This document shows, piece after piece, positions 25,676 through 34,498 of a stretch of 64,000 nucleotides of DNA (the stretch's first letter is position 1; each line of letters opens with the position of its first letter). The notes under the pieces are model-generated. The model made no database searches and was not told where the DNA came from. It saw nothing but the letters and a program-made list of their open reading frames with translations. Position numbers and translations under genes: made by a program. This DNA is from Sulfuricurvum sp. (GTDB lineage: Bacteria; Campylobacterota; Campylobacteria; Campylobacterales; Sulfurimonadaceae), in NCBI RefSeq assembly GCF_028710345.1, contig NZ_JAQTUH010000001.1, forward strand, positions 186,001-250,000, read 5' to 3'.

Positions 25676-25977
25676 TTTACTTTTCCTTCTATTTTGATAC
25701 AATTGATTTGTTTGTGTAACACAAAATAATCGATCCATTTTTGGACTATTTCACTCTGAAACGTTTCAACCAATTTTTGGAACTCTCTAAGTTCATTTAA
25801 TGGTAAAGGTCTTTTTCCTTTGACCTCTTTGATAATAATCTTAGAAATTTTACCATCGATGATAATGAATTCGGCTTTGGACTCATATCCTTGATATTTA
25901 CCGTGAACATGGACAGGTTCGTGCTCGTTGCTATAGAAAAGTATAGAAATCCCTAAATATTCAAAAATTTTGGGCAC
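25672..25977 (-). CDS. DUF4160-family protein
   Basis: A 101-residue protein with the DUF4160 signature near its N-terminus: MPKIFEYLGISILFYSNEHE then PVHVHGKY, followed by acidic/basic beta strands and ELREFQKLVETFQSEIVQKW. The family is small, cytosolic, and usually paired with DUF2442 as here (4-bp ATGA overlap). A toxin role is proposed for such pairs but not shown by this sequence. AAAAGGAG precedes the ATG. Confidence 0.8.
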   Translation of the reverse strand: MPKIFEYLGISILFYSNEHEPVHVHGKYQGYESKAEFIIIDGKISKIIIKEVKGKRPLPLNELREFQKLVETFQSEIVQKWIDYFVLHKQINCIKIEGKVK

Positions 25978-26050
25978 ATATACTCCTTTTACTTGATGCT
26001 ATAAGTATATCAAAATGCAAGATAGTTTCATACCACGAACGGAACCCATA

Positions 26051-26120
26051 TTAACTCGCCTTATGAGTCTGTTCTTCTTTTAACCGTTCCGCTATCCAAA
26101 CCTTGATAATCGATTGGCGT
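26051..26120. repeat. 70-bp direct repeat copy A (3' end of antitoxin gene)
   Basis: Partner of 25311-25380 (94 percent identical, same orientation). It covers the last codons and stop of the intact antitoxin gene. The 670 bases between the two copies hold only the DUF4160-DUF2442 pair. Confidence 0.85.
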
Positions 26121-26293
26121 GTCACCCCAATCTTTTTGGCTTCGATGTCGAGTGCATTGACGATCCATTCGGGAAAATCGACATTCACTTTTTTCGGTTG
26201 CGTTCCGATACGTTTTGCAGTGGTGAGATCGAGATGCTCACTTATATCTTCGCCTGAGTCAAATAATTCGTCTAATTCTTCAGCTTTCATCAT
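26051..26293 (-). CDS. CopG/BrnA-type ribbon-helix-helix antitoxin, no toxin beside it
   Basis: An 80-residue protein from the ATG at 26293 (AAGGAT about 3-7 bases upstream; ATG 26290 is an alternative). An acidic N-terminus (EELDELFDSGEDISEHLDL) precedes a ribbon-helix-helix DNA-binding domain (KKVNVDFPEWIVNALDIEAK, GVTRQSIIKVWIAERLK). Such proteins normally pair with a BrnT- or RelE-type toxin encoded just upstream or downstream. Upstream there are only 182 bases to the next gene on the other strand, and downstream lies the DUF4160 gene, so no usual toxin is present. Confidence 0.78.
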   Translation of the reverse strand: MMKAEELDELFDSGEDISEHLDLTTAKRIGTQPKKVNVDFPEWIVNALDIEAKKIGVTRQSIIKVWIAERLKEEQTHKAS

Positions 26294-26363
26294 AAATCCT
26301 TGGTATAAAAATAGTATCATTTCTATACTTTTATGTCAACTCTTTTAGAAAAATATAAAAAGA

Positions 26364-26393
26364 GCTGGATTCCCAATCGAGTTGGGAATGACG
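26364..26393. repeat. GTCAT-type palindromic repeat
   Basis: GCTGGATTCCCAATCGAGTT then GGGAATGACG: inner stem ATTCCCAA/TTGGGAAT, with the ATGAC end typical of this family (here inverted). It lies upstream of the small plus-strand antitoxin-like gene. Confidence 0.65.
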
Positions 26394-26475
26394 AAATAAT
26401 ACCTATGTTCAAATTTCTACCTCATTTAAACCAATCAGTGATACAATTTTCAAAACAACAATCGAGGATTTTGAA

Positions 26476-26697
26476 ATGCATACCGTCCGACTCACTATCC
26501 ATGACACGATTTATGACAAACTGATGGGGTTTTTAGAGATTCTTCCGAAAGATAAGATCGGGATTATCGAAGAGAGTGAGTATCCCGCACTTTCATTCGA
26601 CGAAGCAAAACTAAAAGTAGAGCACGCTATCAACAATATCTCTAAAAATGAGGGGATTGATCTCGCCAGTGCTATCGAAAAAGTGATACACGCGTAA
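26476..26697 (+). CDS. Small antitoxin-like protein, unpaired
   Basis: A 73-residue acidic protein: MHTVRLTIHDTIYDKLMGFL, then EILPKDKIGIIEES, and a helical end (ISKNEGIDLASAIEKVIHA). It resembles the small antitoxins encoded before RelE/ParE-type toxins, with an RHH-like first strand and helix. No toxin frame follows in the 190 bases before alaS. GAGGA lies 8 bases before the ATG. The family assignment is by appearance only. Confidence 0.6.
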   Translation: MHTVRLTIHDTIYDKLMGFLEILPKDKIGIIEESEYPALSFDEAKLKVEHAINNISKNEGIDLASAIEKVIHA

Positions 26698-26749
26698 ATA
26701 CCGTCGTTTTTCAGATTCAAGAGAGCAATATTCATATTTTGACGGTATT
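26697..26749 (+). terminator. Inverted repeat after the small antitoxin-like gene
   Basis: AATACCGTC (26697-26705) pairs with GACGGTATT (26741-26749), 9 bp perfect, 35-base spacer. The first arm begins at the last base of the stop codon. Possible terminator or scar; there is no clean T-run after it. Confidence 0.35.
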
Positions 26750-26850
26750 TCGTCAAAAATAAACCTTTTAATCGAGCATTTTTGTAACTTATTTTCTCTA
26801 CTTTTCTTTTTCACTAAAAATGTAGAATAAGTTTTTAACCCCTTCTTCGC

Positions 26851-26856
26851 TATAAT
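26851..26856 (+). promoter_or_regulatory. Predicted -10 element of alaS
   Basis: TATAAT lies 32 bases before the alaS ATG, in the context CGCTATAATCGCGC; the leuA -10 has a closely similar context (CGCTATAATTCGCC). Confidence 0.5.
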
Positions 26857-26887
26857 CGCGCAATTTTTACTATACAGTGAGTAAACC

Positions 26888-29443
26888 ATGATGGATGTCC
26901 GCGAAGCCTTTTTGGCATTTTTTGAATCAAAACAACACGAACGTGCTGCGAGTTCTCCTCTCGTACCTGATGATGCAACCTTGCTTTTTACCAATGCGGG
27001 GATGGTGCCGTTTAAGTCAATCTTTACAGGGGATATCCCAATCCCTGCTAATCCAAGAGCGACCAGTTCTCAAACGTGTTTACGTGCGGGTGGGAAACAT
27101 AACGACCTAGAAAACGTGGGGCATACGGCGCGTCACCATACGTTTTTCGAGATGCTTGGGAATTTCAGTTTCGGAGATTATTTCAAAGAGGAAGCGATTG
27201 CCTATGCGTGGGAGTTTGTAACTGAAGTGATGAAGCTTCCGAAAGAGAAGTTGTGGGTCACTGTCCATGAGAGCGATGATGAAGCCGAAGCAATCTGGAA
27301 AAAGCATATCGCCTCAGATCGCATTATGCGTCTTGGGGATAAAGATAATTTCTGGCAGATGGGAGATACTGGACCGTGTGGACCGTGTTCGGAGATTTTC
27401 GTCGATCAAGGGGCGGAACATTTTAACGGTCCTGAGGATTACATGGGGGGCGATGGGGATCGTTTCTTGGAAATCTGGAACCTCGTCTTTATGCAGTATG
27501 AGAAAAAGGTGAAAGATGGAGCGTTGATTCCATTACCAAAACCCTCTATCGATACGGGGATGGGATTAGAGCGTGCGGTTGCGGTACTCGAAGGGGTACA
27601 AAGCAACTATGATAGCTCCCTCTTTATGCCGATTATCCGCAAAGTTGAAGCGTTGATTTCTAAGCCGTATAGCTATGCAAGCGGTGCATCGTACCGTGTT
27701 ATCGCCGATCATATCCGAACCGTTACGTTCTTGCTCGCACAGGGGACAAATTTCAGCAATGAAGGGCGTGGGTATGTATTACGTCGTATTTTGCGTCGTG
27801 CGGTTCGTCACGGATATTTGCTCGGATTTACCAAACCGTTTATGTATGAAGTTGCCGATACCGTAGCTGATTTGATGGGGAAACAATACCCTTATGTTGT
27901 CGAAAAATTGGCAGTTTTAAAAGAGCAAATCATGCTCGAAGAGGAGCGATTTTTCAAAACCATCGCTTCGGGGATTGAACTCTTTAACGAAGAACTCAAA
28001 AATACCAAAGAGACCTTCAGTGGGGAAGTGGCGTTTAAACTCTACGATACGTTCGGATTTCCACTCGATTTGACCGAAGATATGCTTCGGGAAAAAAATC
28101 TCTCCCTCGATGTGGAGACGTTTGAAGAATTAATGTCTGAACAACGTCGTCGTGCGAAAGCAGCGTGGAAAGGTTCAGGAGATGCGGCGGTTGAGGGGGA
28201 TTTTAAAACCCTTTTGGAGACGTTCGGTGTCAATGGTTTTATCGGATATGGCAAAACCAAAGCAAGTGTTACCATCCAAGCGTTATTGGGGGAAAATTTC
28301 GAGCGTGTTGAACAGCTTCATGCCCATCAACATGGTTGGGTACTCCTCGAAGAGACTCCGTTTTATGCAGAGAGCGGTGGACAATGCGGTGATAGCGGAG
28401 TGCTTGGGGATAAAGCGGTGGTGTTGGATACGAAAAAATTCCACGGATTAAACCTCTCTCACATCGAGACCCGCGCGACACTCAGTGTCGGTGAGCGGAT
28501 TGAAGCGGTTGTGGATATCTCCCGTAATGAAATCGCGAAACACCACTCGGCAACCCACTTGCTCCATGCAGCGTTGTATGAAATCCTCGGTGAACACATC
28601 TCCCAAGCAGGTTCACTTGTCGAACATAACCGTCTCCGTTTTGACTTTTCCCATCCAAAAGCGATGTCTCATGAAGAGATTGCTCTCGTCGAAGAGCGTG
28701 TGAACTACCATGTTCTCCATGCCCTAGAGGGGATGACGCGTGAGATGAGTATTGATGAGGCGAAAAAAAGCGGTGCAAAAGCGCAATTCGGTGAGAAATA
28801 CGGTGATACGGTTCGCGTTGTAAACTTCGGGACGGCATCGGTCGAGTTTTGCGGTGGTATCCACGTCGATAACACGGCAACTATCGGGACGTTTGTGATT
28901 GTCAAAGAGAGCGGTGTGAGTGCGGGTGTACGACGTATCGAAGCGGTATGCGGTAATGCGGCGTATAACCTCTTTAAATCGCAACGTCATTTGCTCGAAT
29001 CGGTAGAGACATCGGTAAAAAACCGCGATGTGTTAGCGGGTATCGAACGTCTCAAAGAGCAGGTTAAAACACTTAAATCGGAAATGAGTACATTAGCTTC
29101 AAGTGCAAAAGAAGAAATTGCTGTAACGATGATGGGCTCTACCGCTGTAGTGGTTGCAGAGTTGGGGAACGGTGATATCAAAGAGCGGATTGATGAGCTC
29201 AAAAATCAGCACGATTCGGTTGCAGTGATTTTATTCCAAATCAAAGAGGATAAAGTTCTTCTCGCGGCGGGTGCTAAAAATACGAATGTTAAAGCGGGTG
29301 ATTGGATTAAAACAATCGCACCGATCCTCGGCGGTGGCGGTGGTGGACGTCCTGATTTTGCCCAAGCGGGTGGAAAAGATGCTAGTAAATTGGGCGAAGC
29401 TAAAGAGGCAGCACTCAAATACGTGAGTGAACAGTTAGGGTAA
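26888..29443 (+). CDS. alaS: Alanyl-tRNA synthetase
   Basis: Charges tRNA-Ala; 851 residues with catalytic, tRNA-recognition, editing and C-Ala domains. N-terminal [46 protein letters not shown], then the editing-site [12 protein letters not shown] and CGGIHV, and the C-terminal glycine-rich [20 protein letters not shown] 26888 and 26891 are both possible starts; [11 protein letters not shown] is the usual N-terminus. Followed by maf and a class A PBP, an order I recall from Campylobacter. Confidence 0.97.
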   Translation: MMDVREAFLAFFESKQHERAASSPLVPDDATLLFTNAGMVPFKSIFTGDIPIPANPRATSSQTCLRAGGKHNDLENVGHTARHHTFFEMLGNFSFGDYFKEEAIAYAWEFVTEVMKLPKEKLWVTVHESDDEAEAIWKKHIASDRIMRLGDKDNFWQMGDTGPCGPCSEIFVDQGAEHFNGPEDYMGGDGDRFLEIWNLVFMQYEKKVKDGALIPLPKPSIDTGMGLERAVAVLEGVQSNYDSSLFMPIIRKVEALISKPYSYASGASYRVIADHIRTVTFLLAQGTNFSNEGRGYVLRRILRRAVRHGYLLGFTKPFMYEVADTVADLMGKQYPYVVEKLAVLKEQIMLEEERFFKTIASGIELFNEELKNTKETFSGEVAFKLYDTFGFPLDLTEDMLREKNLSLDVETFEELMSEQRRRAKAAWKGSGDAAVEGDFKTLLETFGVNGFIGYGKTKASVTIQALLGENFERVEQLHAHQHGWVLLEETPFYAESGGQCGDSGVLGDKAVVLDTKKFHGLNLSHIETRATLSVGERIEAVVDISRNEIAKHHSATHLLHAALYEILGEHISQAGSLVEHNRLRFDFSHPKAMSHEEIALVEERVNYHVLHALEGMTREMSIDEAKKSGAKAQFGEKYGDTVRVVNFGTASVEFCGGIHVDNTATIGTFVIVKESGVSAGVRRIEAVCGNAAYNLFKSQRHLLESVETSVKNRDVLAGIERLKEQVKTLKSEMSTLASSAKEEIAVTMMGSTAVVVAELGNGDIKERIDELKNQHDSVAVILFQIKEDKVLLAAGAKNTNVKAGDWIKTIAPILGGGGGGRPDFAQAGGKDASKLGEAKEAALKYVSEQLG

Positions 29444-29447
29444 TTTT

Positions 29448-29522
29448 GTCATCCCCGCGAAGGCGGGGATCCAGCTAGATTTACCCGCAGGGGGCACAAT
29501 GCCCGCCTTCGCGGGAATGACG
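29448..29522. repeat. Large GTCAT-bounded palindromic repeat after alaS
   Basis: GTCATCCCCGCGAAGGCGGG at one end and CCCGCCTTCGCGGGAATGAC at the other form a nearly perfect 20-bp inverted repeat, with a smaller hairpin centre (CCCGCAGGGGGC). Each arm is also a palindrome. It may end the alaS transcript. Confidence 0.75.
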
Positions 29523-29536
29523 AATCAAGGAATAAA

Positions 29537-30073
29537 ATGAAAGAATTTTTAGTAGATACATTTGTCCATCATCGGACATTGATAATCTTCTTGCACGTGA
29601 TAAGTGCGGTAATTTGGGTAGGGGGGATGATCGCTATCCGTTTTGCCGTTCATCACTCATTGGCAATGATTGACGATCCAAAATTGAAAATGGAACGCGC
29701 CTTGGATACATTGAAACGTTTTTTTACCATTGTATGGCCATTTGTAGTTGTTTTAATTATGACGGCTGTCTTGATGGCGGTAGGGTACCAATTCCGTGCG
29801 GCTGCTATGGATGAGAATGGAAACGTTATCAATGAATACATGATGAGTATTTACAATACCGTCCATATCAAAGAGATGATTTGGGTGATTATGTCTATCA
29901 ATCTCGGTGCCATGATGTTTCGTCGCCATAAAGCTGAAATCGCATTGCGTGATGGGAATTTACAAAGAGCGAAAGATTTGCTTGAAATGATTTCTAAATA
30001 CATGGTACCGATCAATATTACGTTAGGCGTGATCGCTATTTTTATCGGTGTCGTTCTTCGTAACGTACATTAG
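29537..30073 (+). CDS. Four-helix inner-membrane protein, CopD-like
   Basis: A 178-residue protein with four hydrophobic segments at about 15-36 (LIIFLHVISAVIWVGGM), 65-88 (VWPFVVVLIMTAVLMAVGY), 117-135 and 153-174. The first segment and its histidines (HHRTLIIFLH) resemble the CopD/DUF2269 type of membrane proteins, some of which bind haem or copper. No cysteine motif is present. AAGGAATAAA precedes the ATG. The role is unknown; the location between alaS and maf gives no clear clue. Confidence 0.65.
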   Translation: MKEFLVDTFVHHRTLIIFLHVISAVIWVGGMIAIRFAVHHSLAMIDDPKLKMERALDTLKRFFTIVWPFVVVLIMTAVLMAVGYQFRAAAMDENGNVINEYMMSIYNTVHIKEMIWVIMSINLGAMMFRRHKAEIALRDGNLQRAKDLLEMISKYMVPINITLGVIAIFIGVVLRNVH

Positions 30074-30082
30074 TTTTTGATA

Positions 30083-30164
30083 CACCTTATGAGTAAAACC
30101 CATAAGGTGGCAGGGACTAAAGTCCCTTGCAACCCCCTAAAGCTACCCATATCTTTCGGATATG
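30083..30164 (+). promoter_or_regulatory. Three tandem hairpins before maf
   Basis: CACCTTATG/CATAAGGTG (30083-30109), GCAGGGACT/AGTCCCTTGC (30110-30130, one mismatch) and CATATC/GATATG with a TTTCG loop (30148-30164). The first follows the membrane-protein gene by 10 bases. They lack T-runs, so they may be mRNA-stability elements or a repeat rather than terminators. Confidence 0.45.
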
Positions 30165-30182
30165 AGAGAATAAAGGAATTCA

Positions 30183-30728
30183 ATGCTCCGTTTAGCTTCT
30201 TCCTCCGTTACTCGTGCTGAACTGCTGAGAGTGGCGGGCATCCCCTTTCTCCAAGAGTCTATCGATTTCGATGAAGACTCTATAGTCGCTCCAACTCCGA
30301 AAAACTTTGTCTATCAAGCGACACTCGGAAAATACCGTTTGAATTTAGAGAGATTCGGATGTGCCGATTATCCCCTCCTTGTCGCCGATACGGTAGTCAC
30401 TGCAGGGGGAAAAATCTTGCGAAAAGCAAAAGATGAAGCCGATGCACGTGCTATTTTAGAGACCCAAAGCGGCTCAGAGGTTGCCATTATCACCTGTATG
30501 ATTTACAAAACACCCCGACTTGAACTTCTCGATATCTCCTCAACCCACTATTTTTTTGACCCTTTTAAACCGGATGCTGTTGAGCGTTATATCCAAAGCG
30601 GTGAATGGCGCGGAAAAGCAGGGGCGTGTATGGTCGAGGGATTTTGTAAACCCTATATACGTGAAGTACGCGGGTTTGAGAGTACGGCGATGGGGCTGTG
30701 CGTTGAAGTATTAAAGCCGTTTGTATGA
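30183..30728 (+). CDS. maf: Maf-family nucleoside triphosphate pyrophosphatase
   Basis: Hydrolyses modified or non-canonical dTTP/UTP/CTP-type nucleotides. It has 181 residues and begins LRLASSSVTRAELLR, the Maf nucleotide motif; LVADTVVTAGGKILRKAKD holds the catalytic Asp, and AGACMVEGF is a variant of the usual GxAxGxxG-like end motif. AAAGGAATTC precedes the ATG. The bioF-like gene starts inside its stop (ATGATGA). Confidence 0.92.
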   Translation: MLRLASSSVTRAELLRVAGIPFLQESIDFDEDSIVAPTPKNFVYQATLGKYRLNLERFGCADYPLLVADTVVTAGGKILRKAKDEADARAILETQSGSEVAIITCMIYKTPRLELLDISSTHYFFDPFKPDAVERYIQSGEWRGKAGACMVEGFCKPYIREVRGFESTAMGLCVEVLKPFV

Positions 30729-31840
30729 TGAACCCCTACACCAACGAACTCAAAGCGCTGAAACGCTCCGGTCGATATCGTGAACGCCATCTTGTCGATG
30801 AGGGTATCATCGATATGGCGTCTAATGATTACTTGGGATTGGCACATTTAAGTAAACTTCATGATATGGCGTGCAAAACGTTAAAAAATTATGGATACCA
30901 TGCTCCAAAATCATCCATGCTGGTCAATGGCTATCATCCAATCCATAAAAATTTTGAAAAAGCACTCTGCGAAGCGAACGGATTTGAAGAGGCTATCGTG
31001 ATGGGGAGCGGATTTAATGCCAATATCGGACTGATAGAGTCGCTAGTACGTCGGGGTGATGTGCTGCTGATGGATGAAGAGTATCACGCCAGCGGAATGG
31101 TGGCGACGAAGATGTGTGAGGGGGAGGTAATCATATTCTCTCATAACGACACAGTAGCTTTGGAAAAAGAGTTGATGCGCGCGCAGGGGAAACGGGTGAT
31201 TGTCGCTATTGAGGGGATATACTCGATGGGAGGTGACCTCGTTCCCAAAGAAATTATCGAACTTGCCATTAAATATGAAACGATTTTGATTTTGGACGAG
31301 GCGCATAGCAGTGGAGTTATCGGAGAAAATCTGATGGGGATTTTAGACTTTTACGGTATTACTCCGACCCCACTAATGGTTAAAATGGGGACTCTCGGTA
31401 AAGCATATGGGAGTTTTGGAGCGTATGTTCTCTCATCACATCATATCAATGAGTATCTCATTAATCGGGCTAAAAATGTCATCTACGCCACTGCTCCTTC
31501 GCTTTATGATACGGCATTGGCGCATCATGCTCTTCTCTATATACAAGAACATTCTGGAGTGTTGCGAGAAGCTATTTTGCGACGACAACGTATCATCAAA
31601 GAGATTTTAAATATCGATATTGCAGGGTTGATTCTTCCGCTAGAGATAGGAAATAATCGAGCTGTGATGGAGATACAAAAAATTCTCAAAGAGGAGCTCG
31701 GTGTTTCGGTGGGAGCAATACGCCAACCGACTGTTAAAGCGGCGATTATCCGACTTATCGCACGGTTGGATGTGGAAGAAGAGAGATTGATAGGGGTGTG
31801 TGAGCGTTTTAGAGACATTTTGGTAAAATACGTTCCATGA
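30725..31840 (+). CDS. bioF: BioF-like PLP enzyme (8-amino-7-oxononanoate synthase family)
   Basis: Fold-type I PLP enzyme of the alpha-oxoamine synthase family; BioF condenses pimeloyl-ACP with alanine in biotin synthesis. It has 371 residues. Visible are DMASNDYLGLAH at the N-terminus, HAPKSSMLVNGYHPIHKNFE, DEAHSSGVIGENLMG (PLP-contact Asp and His) and MGTLGKAYGSFGAYV, with the Schiff-base Lys. The glycine substrate loop differs from E. coli BioF (S-S-M-L-V-N-G instead of S-G-S-R-L), which is why I keep the family name first. Starts within the maf stop; ends inside the ABC ATPase start. Confidence 0.8.
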   Translation: MMNPYTNELKALKRSGRYRERHLVDEGIIDMASNDYLGLAHLSKLHDMACKTLKNYGYHAPKSSMLVNGYHPIHKNFEKALCEANGFEEAIVMGSGFNANIGLIESLVRRGDVLLMDEEYHASGMVATKMCEGEVIIFSHNDTVALEKELMRAQGKRVIVAIEGIYSMGGDLVPKEIIELAIKYETILILDEAHSSGVIGENLMGILDFYGITPTPLMVKMGTLGKAYGSFGAYVLSSHHINEYLINRAKNVIYATAPSLYDTALAHHALLYIQEHSGVLREAILRRQRIIKEILNIDIAGLILPLEIGNNRAVMEIQKILKEELGVSVGAIRQPTVKAAIIRLIARLDVEEERLIGVCERFRDILVKYVP

Positions 31841-32535
31841 AGAGTATCGCGATTGAGCACCTAAAAATCGTCCATAAATCTAAAGTGTTAGTAGAGTGTG
31901 CATTTCGTATCGGCTCCTCTTTGGCGCTTGTTGGGCAAAGTGGAAGCGGCAAATCGCTTATTCTTAAAACCCTTTTGGGGTTGAATGAGAGCACTTTGGA
32001 GATAGAACTTCGTAAAAGTGCACATTTTGAGTGGATTCGGGGCAAAAGTGTCTCATTGGTTCCCCAAAATCCTTTTACTGCCCTCTCTCCGCTTACCAAG
32101 ATTAAAGACCAACTTTTTCTCTCTCATGAAGAGGCGGTGAGGATGTTTGGATGGCTTGGGTTAGCTGAAGAGCTTTTGAACCGTTATCCGAGTGAACTCT
32201 CAGGTGGGCAATTACAGCGGGTCATTATCGGGATAGCGTTAAGCTCTAAGCCCTCATTGCTCCTTTTGGATGAGCCGACAACGGCATTGGATTTAAACTC
32301 AAAACGAGCTTTGATTGATTTGTTACTATCGTTACAGCATCAATTTGGGTTTTCGATGCTTTTTGTCACCCATGATATGAGTGTTGCATCACAATTGTGT
32401 GAAGATATTTGTGTCCTTAAAGAGGGAATGATAGTGGAAGAGGGTAAAATGGCAGATGTTTTACGCAATCCTCACCATTTGTATACGCAACAGTTGATTG
32501 ACGCTGATTTTGAAACCAGGGAATATAGAAAATGA
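31837..32535 (+). CDS. ABC transporter ATP-binding protein, DppD-like, without permease
   Basis: A 232-residue ABC ATPase: Walker A GQSGSGKSLI, Q-loop VPQNPFTALSPL, signature LSGGQLQRV, Walker B LLLLDEPTTALD, switch His in FVTHDMS. The VPQNPFTALSP segment matches the oligopeptide/nickel ATPase class. No permease, binding protein or second ATPase is beside it. It is coupled on both sides by 4-bp ATGA overlaps to bioF and the PBP gene, so it is expressed with them. The transported substrate cannot be deduced. Confidence 0.85.
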   Translation: MKSIAIEHLKIVHKSKVLVECAFRIGSSLALVGQSGSGKSLILKTLLGLNESTLEIELRKSAHFEWIRGKSVSLVPQNPFTALSPLTKIKDQLFLSHEEAVRMFGWLGLAEELLNRYPSELSGGQLQRVIIGIALSSKPSLLLLDEPTTALDLNSKRALIDLLLSLQHQFGFSMLFVTHDMSVASQLCEDICVLKEGMIVEEGKMADVLRNPHHLYTQQLIDADFETREYRK

Positions 32536-34496
32536 AGAAAAAATTATGGATTATAATAGCTCTTATAGTGATGATTCCCATCGGTTATTTGGGGTATGTT
32601 ATTTATAACTTTGAATACGAAACGCAACGCCTTATCAACTATAAACCCCTTTTGACTACAGAAGTGTATGACCGAAACGGTGAAAAAATTGCCAATCTTT
32701 TTAGTGATGAACACCGTTATTACGTTTCGTTTGAGAATATCCCACCTCGTCTTATTGAAGCACTTATCGCGATTGAAGATACCGATTTTTTTGAACATCA
32801 TGGGGTAAATCCGGATGCTATTATGCGTGCTATTATCAAAGATGTCTCTGCCGGAAAGCTCAAAGAGGGGGCGAGTACGATTACGCAACAACTCGTTAAA
32901 AATGCCCTTTTAACCCGAGATAAAAATTTTGCCCGTAAATTTAAAGAGGTTCTTTATGCTATTCGTATTGAACAAGAACTCTCTAAAGAACAAATCTTAG
33001 AGAGGTATTTTAATGAAATTTATCTCGGGCATGGATATTACGGTATTAAAACTGCATCTGATGGATATTTCCATAAGCCGCTGAAAGAGTTGAGCCTCAA
33101 AGAGATGGCGATGTTGGTAGGACTTCCAAAGGGGCCTAATTTTTATGCGCCGACTAAAAACTATGAGCTCTGTTTAGGGCGTGCCAATCGTATTATCGCG
33201 AGGATGCAAGAACTCGGATGGATTGATCAAGCAACCTATGATAAAGCGACACAAGAGCGCCCTCAAGTTTATAACGATACATTGAGTAAGAACTCGGGAC
33301 CTTATATCATCGATGAGGTTATGCGTCAACTCGGCGATGCCTTTCCCGATATTCGTAGCGGAGGATATAAAATCTACACGACCATCGATATGCGACTGCA
33401 AGAATCGGGATATAAAGCACTTCAATCGGGACGTGAGGAAATTTTGAAACGGGCTGAAGAATCGGGTGTGTTAGATGAAAATATAAAAAGTCAGCTCAAC
33501 GGAGCTTTGATGAGTATGGATCCGAATACGGGTGAAGTGTTGGCGATGGTCGGCGGATATGATTATTCGGTGAGTCCGTTTAATCGTGTTACCCAAGCCA
33601 AACGTCAACCGGGTTCAGCATTTAAACCGTTTATTTATCAAGTCGCACTCGATAGCGGTATGTCACCGGCAACACTGGTTCCCGATATCGCCCGCACCTA
33701 TACCTATAAAGGGGACAATGGTGAGGATAAAGAGTGGAAACCGAAAAACTATAAAAACGAGTACAAAGGGATGGTAACCATCCGTGATGCACTGACCCAT
33801 TCTCGAAATTTGGCAACCATCAACATGGTGAGCGATATGGGTTTCCAAAAAGTGGTTGAAGGGCTTCGACGTTATGGAATCGTTGAAAATATCCCTCCCG
33901 ATCTCTCTATCGCTTTGGGAACTATTATGATCTCTCCGTACGATTTGGCGAAATATTACACCATGTTCCCAACCGGTGGGATTCAAACGAATCCGATTTT
34001 AATCCGTCAAGTCATTACCCCAAAAGGGGAGACGTTCCGTTATGAAAATAAACGTCGTCAAGTAAATACCAAAGAACAAACCTATCTTATGACCTCAATC
34101 TTGCAAGATGTTGTTGCGTATGGAACAGGGACATCAGCTCGCGTATCAGGGGTTGATATCGCCGGTAAAACAGGTACAACCAATAAAAACGTCGATGCAT
34201 GGTTTGTTGGTTATTCTCCAACTGTTGAGACGGTAGTTTGGTATGGGAACGATAATAATACTCCAATGCCTCGAAGTGAGACGGGTGGACGTGCAGCAGG
34301 ACAAGTTTTCCGCTATTTTTACCAAGATTTAATGCGAATTTACCCCAATACTAAACGTTATTTTGATCGTCCTGCCGGAGTGTATTTGGATTCAGCAATC
34401 GATAGTAATTCGACCGAAAATTTTACCGATACTTCCGCTGCACCTGATGCAACGCAAGCACCCGCACCGACAACAGAAGAGAAATTGGTATTTTAA
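32532..34496 (+). CDS. pbpA: Class A penicillin-binding protein 1A
   Basis: Bifunctional peptidoglycan polymerase, 654 residues. One N-terminal membrane segment (6-26), glycosyltransferase domain with IEDTDFFEHHGVNPDAIMRA, GASTITQQLVKN and LGHGYYGIKTAS, then the transpeptidase domain with SAFK (RQPGSAFKPFIYQ), SRN and KTGTTN. The C-terminal 35 residues are Thr/Asp/Pro-rich and look disordered. Last gene of maf-bioF-ABC-pbpA, all overlapping by a few bases. Confidence 0.95.
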   Translation: MKKKLWIIIALIVMIPIGYLGYVIYNFEYETQRLINYKPLLTTEVYDRNGEKIANLFSDEHRYYVSFENIPPRLIEALIAIEDTDFFEHHGVNPDAIMRAIIKDVSAGKLKEGASTITQQLVKNALLTRDKNFARKFKEVLYAIRIEQELSKEQILERYFNEIYLGHGYYGIKTASDGYFHKPLKELSLKEMAMLVGLPKGPNFYAPTKNYELCLGRANRIIARMQELGWIDQATYDKATQERPQVYNDTLSKNSGPYIIDEVMRQLGDAFPDIRSGGYKIYTTIDMRLQESGYKALQSGREEILKRAEESGVLDENIKSQLNGALMSMDPNTGEVLAMVGGYDYSVSPFNRVTQAKRQPGSAFKPFIYQVALDSGMSPATLVPDIARTYTYKGDNGEDKEWKPKNYKNEYKGMVTIRDALTHSRNLATINMVSDMGFQKVVEGLRRYGIVENIPPDLSIALGTIMISPYDLAKYYTMFPTGGIQTNPILIRQVITPKGETFRYENKRRQVNTKEQTYLMTSILQDVVAYGTGTSARVSGVDIAGKTGTTNKNVDAWFVGYSPTVETVVWYGNDNNTPMPRSETGGRAAGQVFRYFYQDLMRIYPNTKRYFDRPAGVYLDSAIDSNSTENFTDTSAAPDATQAPAPTTEEKLVF

Positions 34497-34498
34497 GA

